The notes under the pieces: model-generated
What the model was told of the DNA's origin: nothing
Database searches by the model: none
Seen by the model: only the letters and a program-made list of their open reading frames with translations
Shown: piece after piece, positions 38,290 to 48,366 of the stretch
How positions within the stretch are numbered: position 1 is the stretch's first letter
Layout: each line of letters starts with the position of its first letter
Position numbers and translations under genes: made by a program
From: an uncultured Pelagibacteraceae bacterium
GTDB taxonomy: Bacteria; Pseudomonadota; Alphaproteobacteria; Pelagibacterales; Pelagibacteraceae
Direction of reading: 5' to 3'
Assembly: GCA_902584685.1 (NCBI GenBank)
Contig: CACIAP010000001.1
Location: 64,728 to 128,727, forward strand
Length of the DNA: 64,000 nt

Positions 38290-39444
38290 ATGCAAAAAAT
38301 AAATGAATTACAATTAGCCAAAGAGCTAATGAAGTTTCCATCAATAACACCTAAAGACGCTGGTGTAATGAAATTTTTAGAAAAAAAATTAAAGAAAATG
38401 GGTTTCAAAACTAAAATTTTAAATTTCAAAGAAAAAAATTTTCAACCGGTGAAAAATTTATATGCTAGACTAGGAAGTAAAGGGCCTAATTTTTGTTTTG
38501 CGGGCCACTTAGATGTTGTACCCCCTGGAGATATTAAAGACTGGACAGTTAATCCTTTCAGACCTTCTGTTAAGAAAGGTCATTTAATTGGTAGAGGTGC
38601 GAATGATATGAAGGGCTCAGTAGCTGCTTTTGTTTCAGCCGTAAGTATTTTTTTGAATAATAATAAAAGTTTCAATGGATCAATTAGTCTTTTAATAACA
38701 GGTGATGAAGAAGGAGATGCGGTAAACGGTACAAAAAAAGTCGTAGATTATTTAAAAAAGAAAAAGGAAAAAATTAATTTTTGTTTGGTTGGTGAACCAA
38801 CGAATCCAAATAAATTAGGAGAAATGATAAAAATTGGTCGAAGAGGAAGTTTAACTGGAAAAATAGAAATAATTGGTATGCAAGGGCATGTTGCCTATCC
38901 TCATAGAGCAAATAATCCCTCAACAATAATTGTTAAAGTTTTAAATGAATTAAAAAATATAAAGTTTGATAAAGGTGCCAAAAACTTTCAGCCAACAAAT
39001 TTAGAAATTACAAAAATAAATATTGATAATAAAGCTGATAATGTTATCCCGAGAGTTGCTAATGCAACTTTTAATATAAGATTTAATAACAAGCACTCAT
39101 CAGGTTCTATCAAAAAAAGAATTAATAAAATTTTAAGTAAAATTAATACAAAGAATAAATCAAAATTTAAAATAGATTACAGAGTTTCTGGTGAAGCATT
39201 TTTAATAAAACAAAATGCTACAACAAATATGATACAGAATGTTGTAAAAAAAATTACAAAAATTAAACCAAAACTTTCGACAACTGGAGGAACATCTGAC
39301 GCTAGATTTCTAAAAAATATTTCTCCATGTTTAGAATTTGGCCTTGTAGGTAAGACAATGCATAAGGTTGATGAAGCAGTATCCCTAAATGATCTTAAAA
39401 AATTAACAAAAATTTATGCTAACATTCTTAATAACTATTTTTAG
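38290..39444 (+). CDS. dapE: Succinyl-diaminopimelate desuccinylase
   Basis: FAGHLDVVPPGDIKDW, GRGANDMKGSVAAFV, TGDEEGDAVNGTKK, STTGGTSDARF. Confidence 0.95.
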   Translation: MQKINELQLAKELMKFPSITPKDAGVMKFLEKKLKKMGFKTKILNFKEKNFQPVKNLYARLGSKGPNFCFAGHLDVVPPGDIKDWTVNPFRPSVKKGHLIGRGANDMKGSVAAFVSAVSIFLNNNKSFNGSISLLITGDEEGDAVNGTKKVVDYLKKKKEKINFCLVGEPTNPNKLGEMIKIGRRGSLTGKIEIIGMQGHVAYPHRANNPSTIIVKVLNELKNIKFDKGAKNFQPTNLEITKINIDNKADNVIPRVANATFNIRFNNKHSSGSIKKRINKILSKINTKNKSKFKIDYRVSGEAFLIKQNATTNMIQNVVKKITKIKPKLSTTGGTSDARFLKNISPCLEFGLVGKTMHKVDEAVSLNDLKKLTKIYANILNNYF

Positions 39445-40367
39445 TGAAAACTGCGATAATATCTTCAAAAACTTCGGTTAATCATTTAACAGGTGATGGT
39501 CACCCTGAACAACCTAAAAGAGTTACTGCGATAACTGAAAGACTTAAAAAAAATAAAAGTTTAATTTGGGATAAGCCAATCTCCTTTGATGAAAATATAC
39601 TAAAAAAAGCACATAGTGAAGATTATGTTAGCATGGTTAAAAAAAGTTTTCCTAATCAAGGATTAAAATTTTTAGATGGCGACACTATTATTTCACCTGG
39701 AAGCAAAGATGCTACAATAGATGCGGTGGGATCAGTAATTAAAGCAGTAGATGGCGTTGAACAGAAGAAATTTAGAAATGCTTTTTGTGTAGTAAGACCT
39801 CCTGGACACCATGCAGAAAAAAATAAAGCGATGGGTTTTTGCATCTATAATAATTGTGCAGTTGCCGCTCATTATCTTATTGAAAAGTATAAATATAAAA
39901 AAATTGCAATATTCGATCCAGATGTTCATCATGGAAATGGTACACAAGATATTTTTTATGATAATAAAAACGTTTTATATTTATCTACTCACCAATATCC
40001 ATTTTATCCAGGAACTGGAAGTGAAAAAGAAAAAGGTAAACACAATAACATTTTCAATGTGCCTCTTCCTGCTGGGACTACATCAGAAAAATATATGAAT
40101 GCTTTGGACAGAGTTTTAGATAAAATGGTTGAATTTAAACCTGAATTTTTGATTTTAAGCATGGGTTTCGATGCTAATATTGCTGATCCTCTAGCACAGT
40201 TTGAATTAAAATCTGAAGATTTTTATGAGATTACAAAAAGAACTCTTAAAGCAACAAACGAATTCACTAATGGAAAAGTTGTATCAGTGTTAGAAGGAGG
40301 GTACGACCTCAATGCCCTTGCAGATAGTGCATTTAATCATGTAAATTCTCTCGTAGAAAATAATTAA
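39444..40367 (+). CDS. Histone-deacetylase-superfamily (acetylpolyamine/HDAC-like) amidohydrolase, GTG start
   Basis: RPPGHHAEKNKAMGFCIYNNCAVAA, IAIFDPDVHHGNGTQDIFY, LSMGFDANIADP, LEGGYDL. Confidence 0.94.
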   Translation: MKTAIISSKTSVNHLTGDGHPEQPKRVTAITERLKKNKSLIWDKPISFDENILKKAHSEDYVSMVKKSFPNQGLKFLDGDTIISPGSKDATIDAVGSVIKAVDGVEQKKFRNAFCVVRPPGHHAEKNKAMGFCIYNNCAVAAHYLIEKYKYKKIAIFDPDVHHGNGTQDIFYDNKNVLYLSTHQYPFYPGTGSEKEKGKHNNIFNVPLPAGTTSEKYMNALDRVLDKMVEFKPEFLILSMGFDANIADPLAQFELKSEDFYEITKRTLKATNEFTNGKVVSVLEGGYDLNALADSAFNHVNSLVENN

Positions 40368-40846
40368 TGAAACTGTATAAGATTAAAAAGTCTAAAATAG
40401 ACAACAAGCGAGGTTTATATGCAACAAAAGATATTAAAGAAGGAACAAAAATAATTAATTATATTGGAAAAATCATTACAAATAAAGAAGTTGAAGAATC
40501 AGCAAAATTTGACAATAATAAACCAATCTATTTATTCACACTTAATAATAGATATACCTTAGATGGAGATTTTCATTGGAATACTGCAGGTTTGATTAAT
40601 CATTCATGTAATAATAATTGTGACTATGAGGGAAAAGGTTATAAGGTTTGGGTATCATCAATAAGAGATATTAAAAAAGGGGAAGAACTCACTTGCGACT
40701 ATGGTTTTGGATTTGATAAAGACTATAAACAGTTCCCTTGTAAATGTGGTGCAAAAAATTGTTGTGGATATATTGTAAGAGCAGGTTCAAGGTTTAGGAT
40801 AAATAAAAAATTCGCTATTAAAAAAAAAACTAATAAATCACTTTAG
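40367..40846 (+). CDS. SET-domain protein (putative lysine methyltransferase)
   Basis: RGLYATKDIKEGTKIINYIG, GLINHSCNNNCDYE, GEELTCDYGF, post-SET-like CKCGAKNCCGYI. Confidence 0.92.
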   Translation: MKLYKIKKSKIDNKRGLYATKDIKEGTKIINYIGKIITNKEVEESAKFDNNKPIYLFTLNNRYTLDGDFHWNTAGLINHSCNNNCDYEGKGYKVWVSSIRDIKKGEELTCDYGFGFDKDYKQFPCKCGAKNCCGYIVRAGSRFRINKKFAIKKKTNKSL

Positions 40847-41570
40847 TCAAATATAGTCCCTCCGCTGGAGCAGGAGGTGCACAATTAATTCTTTTTTTGG
40901 ATTTAATTATTTTTTCAAATTTTTGAATACTCCACTTACCCTCACCAATATACTTCAAACAACCAATCATCGATCTTACTTGATTTTGGAGGAATGACTG
41001 GGCTTTTATCTCAATCTCAATAATGTCTTTTTTAGTTAAAAATTTTATTGATTTAATTGTTCTTACTGGAGTTTTCGCAGAACAACTAGATGATCTAAAT
41101 GTTGAAAAATCTTTTGTACCAATTAATTTTTTTGCTCCTTTTTTCATCATTGCTAGATTTAGTTTTTTAATTATGTGCCAACACCTTTTATTTTTTAACA
41201 CAGATCTAGATTTACGATTTAAAATAACATATTTATATACCCTCGCTTTAGCAGAATATCTAGCGTGAAAAGTAAGCTTCCTTTTTTTTAAGTCTAGAAT
41301 ACTAATGCCGTATCTCGATAAAAAATGATTAATTGATTTTAAAAATTTATAGTTATCTTTTATTTTTGTACTTGTGTCAAAATGAGCTGATTGTTCTAAA
41401 GCATGTACTCCGGAGTCAGTTCTGCCTGATCCTATTATATTTACCTTTTTTTTAAAAATTTTAGAAATAGTGTTTTGAATTCTCCCTTGAATTGTTTTCC
41501 CTTTTCTCTGTACTTGCCATCCATTATGATTAGTACCAACATATTCAATAAGAATTTGATATCTATTCAT
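40830..41570 (-). CDS. truA: tRNA pseudouridine(38-40) synthase
   Basis: IEYVGTNHNGWQVQRKGKTIQG, GSGRTDSGVHALEQSAHFDT. Confidence 0.95.
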   Translation of the reverse strand: MNRYQILIEYVGTNHNGWQVQRKGKTIQGRIQNTISKIFKKKVNIIGSGRTDSGVHALEQSAHFDTSTKIKDNYKFLKSINHFLSRYGISILDLKKRKLTFHARYSAKARVYKYVILNRKSRSVLKNKRCWHIIKKLNLAMMKKGAKKLIGTKDFSTFRSSSCSAKTPVRTIKSIKFLTKKDIIEIEIKAQSFLQNQVRSMIGCLKYIGEGKWSIQKFEKIIKSKKRINCAPPAPAEGLYLTKVIY

Positions 41571-42492
41571 TAAGGATGCAGCCTTTACTTATTTTTGAAC
41601 CATTCAAAAATTCATTTATTTCTTGAATTTTTTTTCCCTCTTTTTGAATCTCAATAACTTTTATGCTTTCATTATTTGAGCATGCTATCTCAAGTTTGTC
41701 ATTAAGAACTTCACCGTTGGGTCCTGATCCATTTCCAATTTCAGCTTTTAATATTTTATATCTATCTCCTTTAAACATAAAATACGCTCCTGGATTAGGG
41801 TGCAAACCATTTATTTTTCCAATGATTTTTTTGGCACTATCATTCCAAAATATCTTCCCCTCTGCTTTATTTATTTTTTCAGCATATGTTGCCCTGGAAT
41901 GGTCTTGTTCTTTAAAATTCGCTTTACCACTTATAATACTATCTATGTTTTCAATAATTTTTAAGGCTGCTAGTTGAGATAATTTTTCTTCAAGCTCAGT
42001 TGCATTTGAAACTAAGTCAATTTTAATTTTATAAGTTTTAAGAACAGGACCAGCATCTAAATGTTCATTAATTTTCATAAAACTAATTCCAGTTTCAATA
42101 TCCTGGCTCATTATTGCTCTCTGTATTGGTGCGGCGCCCCTAAATTTGGGCAAGATAGATGCATGAATATTTAAAAAACCATTTTTGGAAAGTTCAAAAA
42201 ATTCCTTAGGTATAATTTGACCATAAGAAATTACTATAACAATTGTTGGCTTTATTTTTTTTATAAAATTATATTCGTCGATATTATTTTTAAGACTACT
42301 TGGTGTTCTAATTGGTAAGCCAAGCAATTCAGATTTAATTTGGATTGGGGTTTTTTGAACTTTCATTCCCCTATTAGATTTTTTTGGCGGTTGCGTGTAA
42401 ACGACAGAAATATTAAGTTGACTCTCATTTATCTTTTCAAGTATAGGCACAGCAAATTTTGAAGTGCCCATAAAAATAATATTATCTGACAT
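41563..42492 (-). CDS. fmt: Methionyl-tRNA formyltransferase
   Basis: IIFMGTSKFAVPIL, LNIHASILPKFRGAAPIQRAI, NGLHPNPGAYF. Confidence 0.95.
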   Translation of the reverse strand: MSDNIIFMGTSKFAVPILEKINESQLNISVVYTQPPKKSNRGMKVQKTPIQIKSELLGLPIRTPSSLKNNIDEYNFIKKIKPTIVIVISYGQIIPKEFFELSKNGFLNIHASILPKFRGAAPIQRAIMSQDIETGISFMKINEHLDAGPVLKTYKIKIDLVSNATELEEKLSQLAALKIIENIDSIISGKANFKEQDHSRATYAEKINKAEGKIFWNDSAKKIIGKINGLHPNPGAYFMFKGDRYKILKAEIGNGSGPNGEVLNDKLEIACSNNESIKVIEIQKEGKKIQEINEFLNGSKISKGCILNE

Positions 42493-43017
42493 TTACACAA
42501 TTACTCTATTAGATGTATTTTTGTTTTTAGATAATCTTTTTATTAGAATATCTTTTTTTAGCTTTGACAAAAAATCAATGATAAGCTTTCCATCTAAATG
42601 ATTAATTTCGTGCTGGATACATGTAGATAGTAAACCATCACATTCCATTTTTGTTTTATTTCCTGAAATATCAATGTATTCAACAATACAGGTTTTTGGT
42701 CTTTCAATTTCAATAAATGTTTCAGGTATCGACAAACAACCCTCTTCATATGTCGACCTATCTTTGCCGAAAGATTTTATGGATGGGTTAATTAAACAAA
42801 GAGGTTTTTTTTCCTCATCTTTTTTTGAAACATCAATTACAATCATTCTTCTCAAAATACCAACTTGAACAGCAGCAAGACCTATGCCATTATTATTGTA
42901 CATTGTTTCAAATAAATCGTCCGCTAACTGTTTTTCTTTATTAGTTATCTTCTCAATCTTTTCAGATTTTTTTCTAAGGATTTCATCCGGAACCAGTATG
43001 ATTTTTCTTTTAGTCAT
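42493..43017 (-). CDS. def: Peptide deformylase
   Basis: NGIGLAAVQVGI, EEGCLSIPE, QHEINHLDGKL. Confidence 0.95.
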   Translation of the reverse strand: MTKRKIILVPDEILRKKSEKIEKITNKEKQLADDLFETMYNNNGIGLAAVQVGILRRMIVIDVSKKDEEKKPLCLINPSIKSFGKDRSTYEEGCLSIPETFIEIERPKTCIVEYIDISGNKTKMECDGLLSTCIQHEINHLDGKLIIDFLSKLKKDILIKRLSKNKNTSNRVIV

Positions 43018-43025
43018 AGCAAAGT

Positions 43026-44759
43026 TTATACTCTTACTGGCAAGATTTCAGAAAGGATTTCATTTCTTATTAGGTCTATATCCATTTGGTTTAGTGCATT
43101 TATTAAGAAATATAAAGTTTCTGAGCCAAGATTTTTAAGCTCATCTTCTCCAATTATTTCTATAATTCTTAACATTGCTAAACCAATTTCCCCATCATTA
43201 ATTAAGACCTGAATATCTATAGGCATAGTATTTTCATTAATTGTATAAAGATCACTATATTCCTCATTGATTTCAATGCCATCAAATTTTAAAGATTCTA
43301 TAACAATTATATCTTTAGTTATTAAATAATTTTTTTTGCTTTTTTTAATTTTTTTCAAAAAATTATTTAGATCTTTTTCAGTTTTTTTCTTAGATGGCTT
43401 TTGTTCTATAAAATAATTTATAATTTTTGATTGATGCAAAATTTTATTATTGTATTTTATTTTTTTATTTGGATTTTCTACTTTTGAATTCAAAATATAA
43501 AAGTCTGTTAAATCCGAACTTAATTCACTTTCTTCAATTTCCTCCAAAATAAACCTTAATTCATCTTTAAATGCATTCTCAAACCCATCTTTAGTAAAAG
43601 ATGATTTTAAATCTTTGGAAAGTTTCGCTACTTTGTTTGGATCGTCATTCAATAAAATACCTTGATACATTAAAGCTCGAGCCTTTATGTTTGATAAATC
43701 ATCTTTTTCCCTGTCTATGTTAAGAAGTTGATCTACAGAAAATTGAAATTTTTTATAAATATTAAGTAAATCTTTTTCATTGTAATTTCTCTCATGCGTA
43801 GCTTTTTCTAATAATGAAATTTTTTCTTCATCATCAGTATCAATATCACTAGTACTATCTAGCAAATTATTAGATCTTAAATAAGTCCAAAATAGCTTTG
43901 AAGTTTTTTTTGTAGGCACGTATTTAAAATCTTTAATTGTATTGAATGAGATATGTAAATTTAAAAGATTTTTATCTGACGAAGTATTATCATCATTTGA
44001 AAGACCAATTAAGGAATTAAATTTTTTCTCAAAAAAAGGATCTGAATAACCAGACTCCTTTTCTAAATCAAAACGCATTATGGCAAGATCATTTTGCTTA
44101 CTATGTATCAAGCAGTATATTGAAAAATTTTTCAGATAATTATCATTAAAATTTTGATTAAGCTTTTTAAGCAAGTTACATGCCTCTTTTATTTCTGCTT
44201 TAGATAAATATTCATTTAAAACAAATTTAATCAAATTTTCATTTGAAATTATATCCAGATTTTTAGTTACATAATCAATTATTAAATCAAGGTCTCCATT
44301 TTTAATCAACCATTCTGCTTTCAGGTTAAAAAATTTTTTTTTATCCAAATTTTCTTTTGGAGGAAAAGTATTTGTTAAAAGGATTTTTTTATAGATATCG
44401 CTTGCATCAGTAGAAAGATTCATAGAATTTATTTTCTTTTTAAGTTCATATATTTTTTTTCCATCTGATTTTGTCCACATATCTAATTCGAATCCATATT
44501 TTTCAGGATCATATATTCCAACTACTAGATCATTTGTGGTGGTGAAATTTTCCTCTGAGACTTTAATGTCATCTGTTATTCCAGCGTTAATTTTGATTTT
44601 CTTATTTTCTGTATCATTTGATGAACTATCAATTTTTATGTTTTCTTCATCGACTTTTTCTTTTTTCTCGAGACTCCAAATATCTGTAGGCTCATTACTA
44701 ATAGCAAATTTCATGATAGATATAAAAATTAAAAAAATTATGAAAAAATTATTTAACAA
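43026..44759 (-). CDS. Large uncharacterised protein with N-terminal hydrophobic segment
   Basis: 577-aa intact ORF; N-terminal signal-like helix then long mostly helical region; no motif recognised. Confidence 0.8.
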   Translation of the reverse strand: MLNNFFIIFLIFISIMKFAISNEPTDIWSLEKKEKVDEENIKIDSSSNDTENKKIKINAGITDDIKVSEENFTTTNDLVVGIYDPEKYGFELDMWTKSDGKKIYELKKKINSMNLSTDASDIYKKILLTNTFPPKENLDKKKFFNLKAEWLIKNGDLDLIIDYVTKNLDIISNENLIKFVLNEYLSKAEIKEACNLLKKLNQNFNDNYLKNFSIYCLIHSKQNDLAIMRFDLEKESGYSDPFFEKKFNSLIGLSNDDNTSSDKNLLNLHISFNTIKDFKYVPTKKTSKLFWTYLRSNNLLDSTSDIDTDDEEKISLLEKATHERNYNEKDLLNIYKKFQFSVDQLLNIDREKDDLSNIKARALMYQGILLNDDPNKVAKLSKDLKSSFTKDGFENAFKDELRFILEEIEESELSSDLTDFYILNSKVENPNKKIKYNNKILHQSKIINYFIEQKPSKKKTEKDLNNFLKKIKKSKKNYLITKDIIVIESLKFDGIEINEEYSDLYTINENTMPIDIQVLINDGEIGLAMLRIIEIIGEDELKNLGSETLYFLINALNQMDIDLIRNEILSEILPVRV

Positions 44760-44934
44760 TTTTCAAGTTTTCTTGCGGTATTTTTTTTTCAATAAGCTGA
44801 TTTGGTGAGGGGAAATTAATTTTACTAACTACTAATAAAATTCCAAAAATGATTGCTAAAACCACAACTACTTTTATTATGATTTTTAATGGATTTATAG
44901 TACTGCCAATGCTTGTCTTTTTATAAAATTGCAT
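44749..44934 (-). CDS. Small single-TM protein (61 aa)
   Basis: MQFYKKTSIGSTINPLKIIIKVVVVLAIIFGILLVVSKINF...; overlaps start of the 577-aa gene. Confidence 0.55.
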   Translation of the reverse strand: MQFYKKTSIGSTINPLKIIIKVVVVLAIIFGILLVVSKINFPSPNQLIEKKIPQENLKIVK

Positions 44935-44991
44935 ATACTTTTTATTAAATTCAAATTAAGACATATTTATGTTTTTTCAACTTAGAAAATT

Positions 44992-45504
44992 ATGAAAATA
45001 AAAAAAAAAATTGTTTTAATAGGTATGATGGGATCAGGAAAATCAACAATTGGTGCATTATTGTCAAAAAAAATGAACATGAACTTCATAGATCTAGATA
45101 CTAAAATTGAGACAATTGAAAAACAAACAGTTAGCCAAATTTTTAAACTCAAAGGTGAAAAATATTTTAGAGCGATAGAGGTTGAAACAGTTTTATCACT
45201 TCTAAATTCTAAAGAAAAAGATTTGGTTTTATCCTTAGGGGGCGGTTCATTTCTAGACGAGAAAATTAGAAAATATGTTAAGAATTTTTCATCATCTTTT
45301 TGGTTAAATTGGAGACCTTCAACAATAATAAAAAGGATAAGGAAATCTTCCAAAAGACCGCTTATCCAGGGATTAAACGATCAGAAAATTAAAAAAATGA
45401 TATTAGATAGAAATAGATATTATGCCAAATCAGATTTTAAAATAGATTGTGATAATCATAAAAAAAACGAAATTGTAGATAAAATAGTTTCAATATTAAA
45501 ATAA
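44992..45504 (+). CDS. aroK: Shikimate kinase
   Basis: IVLIGMMGSGKSTIGALLSKKMNMNFIDLDTKIE, SLGGGSFLD; followed by aroB. Confidence 0.95.
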   Translation: MKIKKKIVLIGMMGSGKSTIGALLSKKMNMNFIDLDTKIETIEKQTVSQIFKLKGEKYFRAIEVETVLSLLNSKEKDLVLSLGGGSFLDEKIRKYVKNFSSSFWLNWRPSTIIKRIRKSSKRPLIQGLNDQKIKKMILDRNRYYAKSDFKIDCDNHKKNEIVDKIVSILK

Positions 45505-45505
45505 A

Positions 45506-46597
45506 ATGAAATTAAAAGTTAAAACTAATATAAGTAATTACTCTGTAATTGTTGGGAATAATCTTTGCCCAAAGATAAATAATATAATCTTAAATGAAGG
45601 AATATACTCTCAAAAATTTTTACTTATTTATGATAGTAAAGTACCAAGTCAAATGATTAAATCTATTATAAGTAAATTTAATAAGAAAAAAATAGAAAAG
45701 AAAAAGATTATTTTTAATGAAAAAAGTAAAAATTTAAAAACCGTTTCTTCTATTGTAAAAATTCTTGAAAAGAAAAATTTTAGCAGAAATGATTGTTTAA
45801 TTTCTGTTGGAGGGGGTATTTGTGGAGATGTTTGCGGATTTGCATCAAGTATTTTTAAAAGAGGTTTGAACTTTGTTAATGTACCCACAACTTTACTTAG
45901 TCAAGTTGACTCCGCGATTGGAGGTAAAACAGGAATAAACTCGTTATCAGGAAAAAATATGATAGGATCTTTTTATCAACCTGCTTTAGTTATTTCGGAC
46001 ATAAATTTTTTAAAGAGTTTACCTAAAAAAGAAATGATATGTGGATATGCCGAGATTTTAAAACATTCTCTTATAAAAAATGAAATATTTTTCAACTTTT
46101 TAAAAAAAAACTTTATCAAGATTTTGAATCATAATCGTAAATTTTTAGAAAAGGCAATTTATAAAAGTTGCTTAATAAAAAAAGAGGTGGTTGAGAAAGA
46201 CGAGAAGGAAAAGAATACCAGAAAGGTTTTAAATCTGGGTCATACTTTTGCTCATGCTTATGAAGCAACAATTGGTTATAACAAAGGACTAAATCATGGT
46301 GAGGCTGTTTTATTAGGAATAATGTCAGCTGTTGAGTTTGGTAAACAAAAAAATATTTTAAAAAAGAATGATTATAAAAAAATTATTGAGCACTTAAAAA
46401 AATTAAATTACTTTAATTTAAATAAATATTTTAAATCTAAAGATATACCAAGAATTATTTTTTATATGAAACAAGACAAAAAGAACAAAGATAGTAAAAT
46501 AAATTTAATTCTTCTAAAAAGAATTGGAAAACCTATTTTAAATAAATCATTTGAAGAAAAAAAAATCAGATCATTTTTAAGAGGTTTAATTGATTAA
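45506..46597 (+). CDS. aroB: 3-dehydroquinate synthase
   Basis: ISVGGGICGDVCGFASSIFKRGLNFVNVPTTLLSQVDSAIGGKTGIN, LNLGHTFAHAYE. Confidence 0.96.
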   Translation: MKLKVKTNISNYSVIVGNNLCPKINNIILNEGIYSQKFLLIYDSKVPSQMIKSIISKFNKKKIEKKKIIFNEKSKNLKTVSSIVKILEKKNFSRNDCLISVGGGICGDVCGFASSIFKRGLNFVNVPTTLLSQVDSAIGGKTGINSLSGKNMIGSFYQPALVISDINFLKSLPKKEMICGYAEILKHSLIKNEIFFNFLKKNFIKILNHNRKFLEKAIYKSCLIKKEVVEKDEKEKNTRKVLNLGHTFAHAYEATIGYNKGLNHGEAVLLGIMSAVEFGKQKNILKKNDYKKIIEHLKKLNYFNLNKYFKSKDIPRIIFYMKQDKKNKDSKINLILLKRIGKPILNKSFEEKKIRSFLRGLID

Positions 46598-46846
46598 TAA
46601 TTGAATTGAGTGAATATGATTTTTTAATTCATTTTCTAAAATCTTATAAATTCTTTTAGTTGAATCAATTTTTTTTTTTGATTTAAGCTCGTCAGAGTTT
46701 ATTATAATTTTTATATGAAATTTTTTTGGAGAATTGTTTTTATGACCTTTATGCAGAAACGATTTGTCTTCTACATTTATTTTTTGTAGGACAATTTCTT
46801 TTGTAATTTTTTCTTTAACTACTTCAATTAATTTATTTATTTCCAT
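46586..46846 (-). CDS. BolA family protein
   Basis: Reduced BolA/YrbA pattern: short protein with HKGHKNNSPKKFHIKIIINSDELKSKKKIDSTKRIYKILENEL..IHSIQL. Confidence 0.85.
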   Translation of the reverse strand: MEINKLIEVVKEKITKEIVLQKINVEDKSFLHKGHKNNSPKKFHIKIIINSDELKSKKKIDSTKRIYKILENELKNHIHSIQLLIN

Positions 46847-46870
46847 AAAATGTATTATAATAATACTACA

Positions 46871-47389
46871 ATGAAAATTATATGCGATTGGAATAAATGT
46901 AATAAAATTGGAGAGTATAAAGCTCCAATTGAAAAGGATAATAGTAAAAATTTTAGATATTTATGTTTGGAGCATATAAGAGAATTTAACAAAAATTGGA
47001 ATTACTTTGCAAACATGACAGATAGACAAATAAATGAGTTTATTAAATCTGACATGACTTGGCATAAACCAACTCAAAATTTTAGTGGACAAGATAATTT
47101 TTTTAAAATTTTATGGAATAATACTCTGAAAGAAAACTTGGATGGAATAAATAATGACAACATTAAAAAAAACAAATTTCGACAATTAACCTTTTCGGAT
47201 GATGATATTAAAGCTTTTAACATATTGAGTCTAAATATTGGCGTAGAATGGTCAATTATAAGAGATAAATTTAAAAAACTTGTCAAACGATTTCACCCTG
47301 ATAAAAACTCAGGAAATAAAAAATACGAAGAAAAATTAAAGATTATTACGCTGGCGTATACTCAACTAAAAAGGTCTTATAATAAATGA
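46871..47389 (+). CDS. J-domain (DnaJ-like) protein
   Basis: C-terminal J domain: FNILSLNIGVEWSIIRDKFKKLVKRFHPDKNSGNKKYEEKLKIITLAYTQLKR (HPD motif). Confidence 0.9.
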   Translation: MKIICDWNKCNKIGEYKAPIEKDNSKNFRYLCLEHIREFNKNWNYFANMTDRQINEFIKSDMTWHKPTQNFSGQDNFFKILWNNTLKENLDGINNDNIKKNKFRQLTFSDDDIKAFNILSLNIGVEWSIIRDKFKKLVKRFHPDKNSGNKKYEEKLKIITLAYTQLKRSYNK

Positions 47390-48366
47390 ACGAAAGTATT
47401 AATATTGTACCAGATATAAAAATTTCAGTGAAACAAACATTTGGAATAGACTCAAATCTTGAAGTTGAGGCATTTTCCAAAAAAAATGAATATGTTCCAG
47501 AAATAGATAAAAACTATAAATTTGATAAAGATACAACACTTGCAATATTGTCTGGTTTCTCTTTTAACAAAAGAGTATTGGTTCAAGGATACCATGGGAC
47601 TGGAAAATCAACTCACATTGAGCAAGTAGCAGCAAGATTAAATTGGCCTTGTGTGCGAGTAAATTTGGACAGTCATATAAGTAGAATTGATTTAATAGGT
47701 AAAGACGCGATTAAAATAAAGGATGGAAAACAAATAACAGAATTTCAGGAAGGGATTTTGCCTTGGTCTATCCAAAACCCAATCGCACTTGTTTTTGATG
47801 AATATGATGCTGGTAGACCAGATGTAATGTTTGTGATTCAGAGAGTTTTAGAAGCTGAGGGAAATTTTACACTTCTTGATAAAAATAAAGTTTTAAAACA
47901 GCACAAATACTTTAGATTATTTGCAACCTCAAATACAGTTGGTCTAGGTGATACTACGGGGCTTTATCACGGTACCCAACAGATTAACCAAGGACAAATG
48001 GATAGATGGAACATTGTTACATCGCTTAATTATTTAAGTTTAGAAAGAGAGATGGAGATAATTCTCGCAAAAAACAAATCTTATAATAATTCAAAGGGTA
48101 AAGAAGATATTGCAAATATGATAAAAGTTGCGTCTCTTACAAGGAAAGGTTTTATTTCAGGTGACATTTCAACAGTAATGAGTCCCCGGACAGTAATGCA
48201 TTGGGCAGAAAATAATTTAATATTTAAAGACATGGGATACTCTTTTAGAGTTACATTTTTAAATAAATGTGACGAAGTAGAAAAAAATATTATTGCTGAA
48301 TATTATCAAAGATGTTTTGGTGAAGATTTGCCAGAGGCTGCAATTAATAATCAATCTAATGAGTAA
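47386..48366 (+). CDS. cobS: CobS-type AAA+ ATPase (cobaltochelatase CobS-like)
   Basis: [69 protein letters not shown]. Confidence 0.93.
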   Translation: MNESINIVPDIKISVKQTFGIDSNLEVEAFSKKNEYVPEIDKNYKFDKDTTLAILSGFSFNKRVLVQGYHGTGKSTHIEQVAARLNWPCVRVNLDSHISRIDLIGKDAIKIKDGKQITEFQEGILPWSIQNPIALVFDEYDAGRPDVMFVIQRVLEAEGNFTLLDKNKVLKQHKYFRLFATSNTVGLGDTTGLYHGTQQINQGQMDRWNIVTSLNYLSLEREMEIILAKNKSYNNSKGKEDIANMIKVASLTRKGFISGDISTVMSPRTVMHWAENNLIFKDMGYSFRVTFLNKCDEVEKNIIAEYYQRCFGEDLPEAAINNQSNE

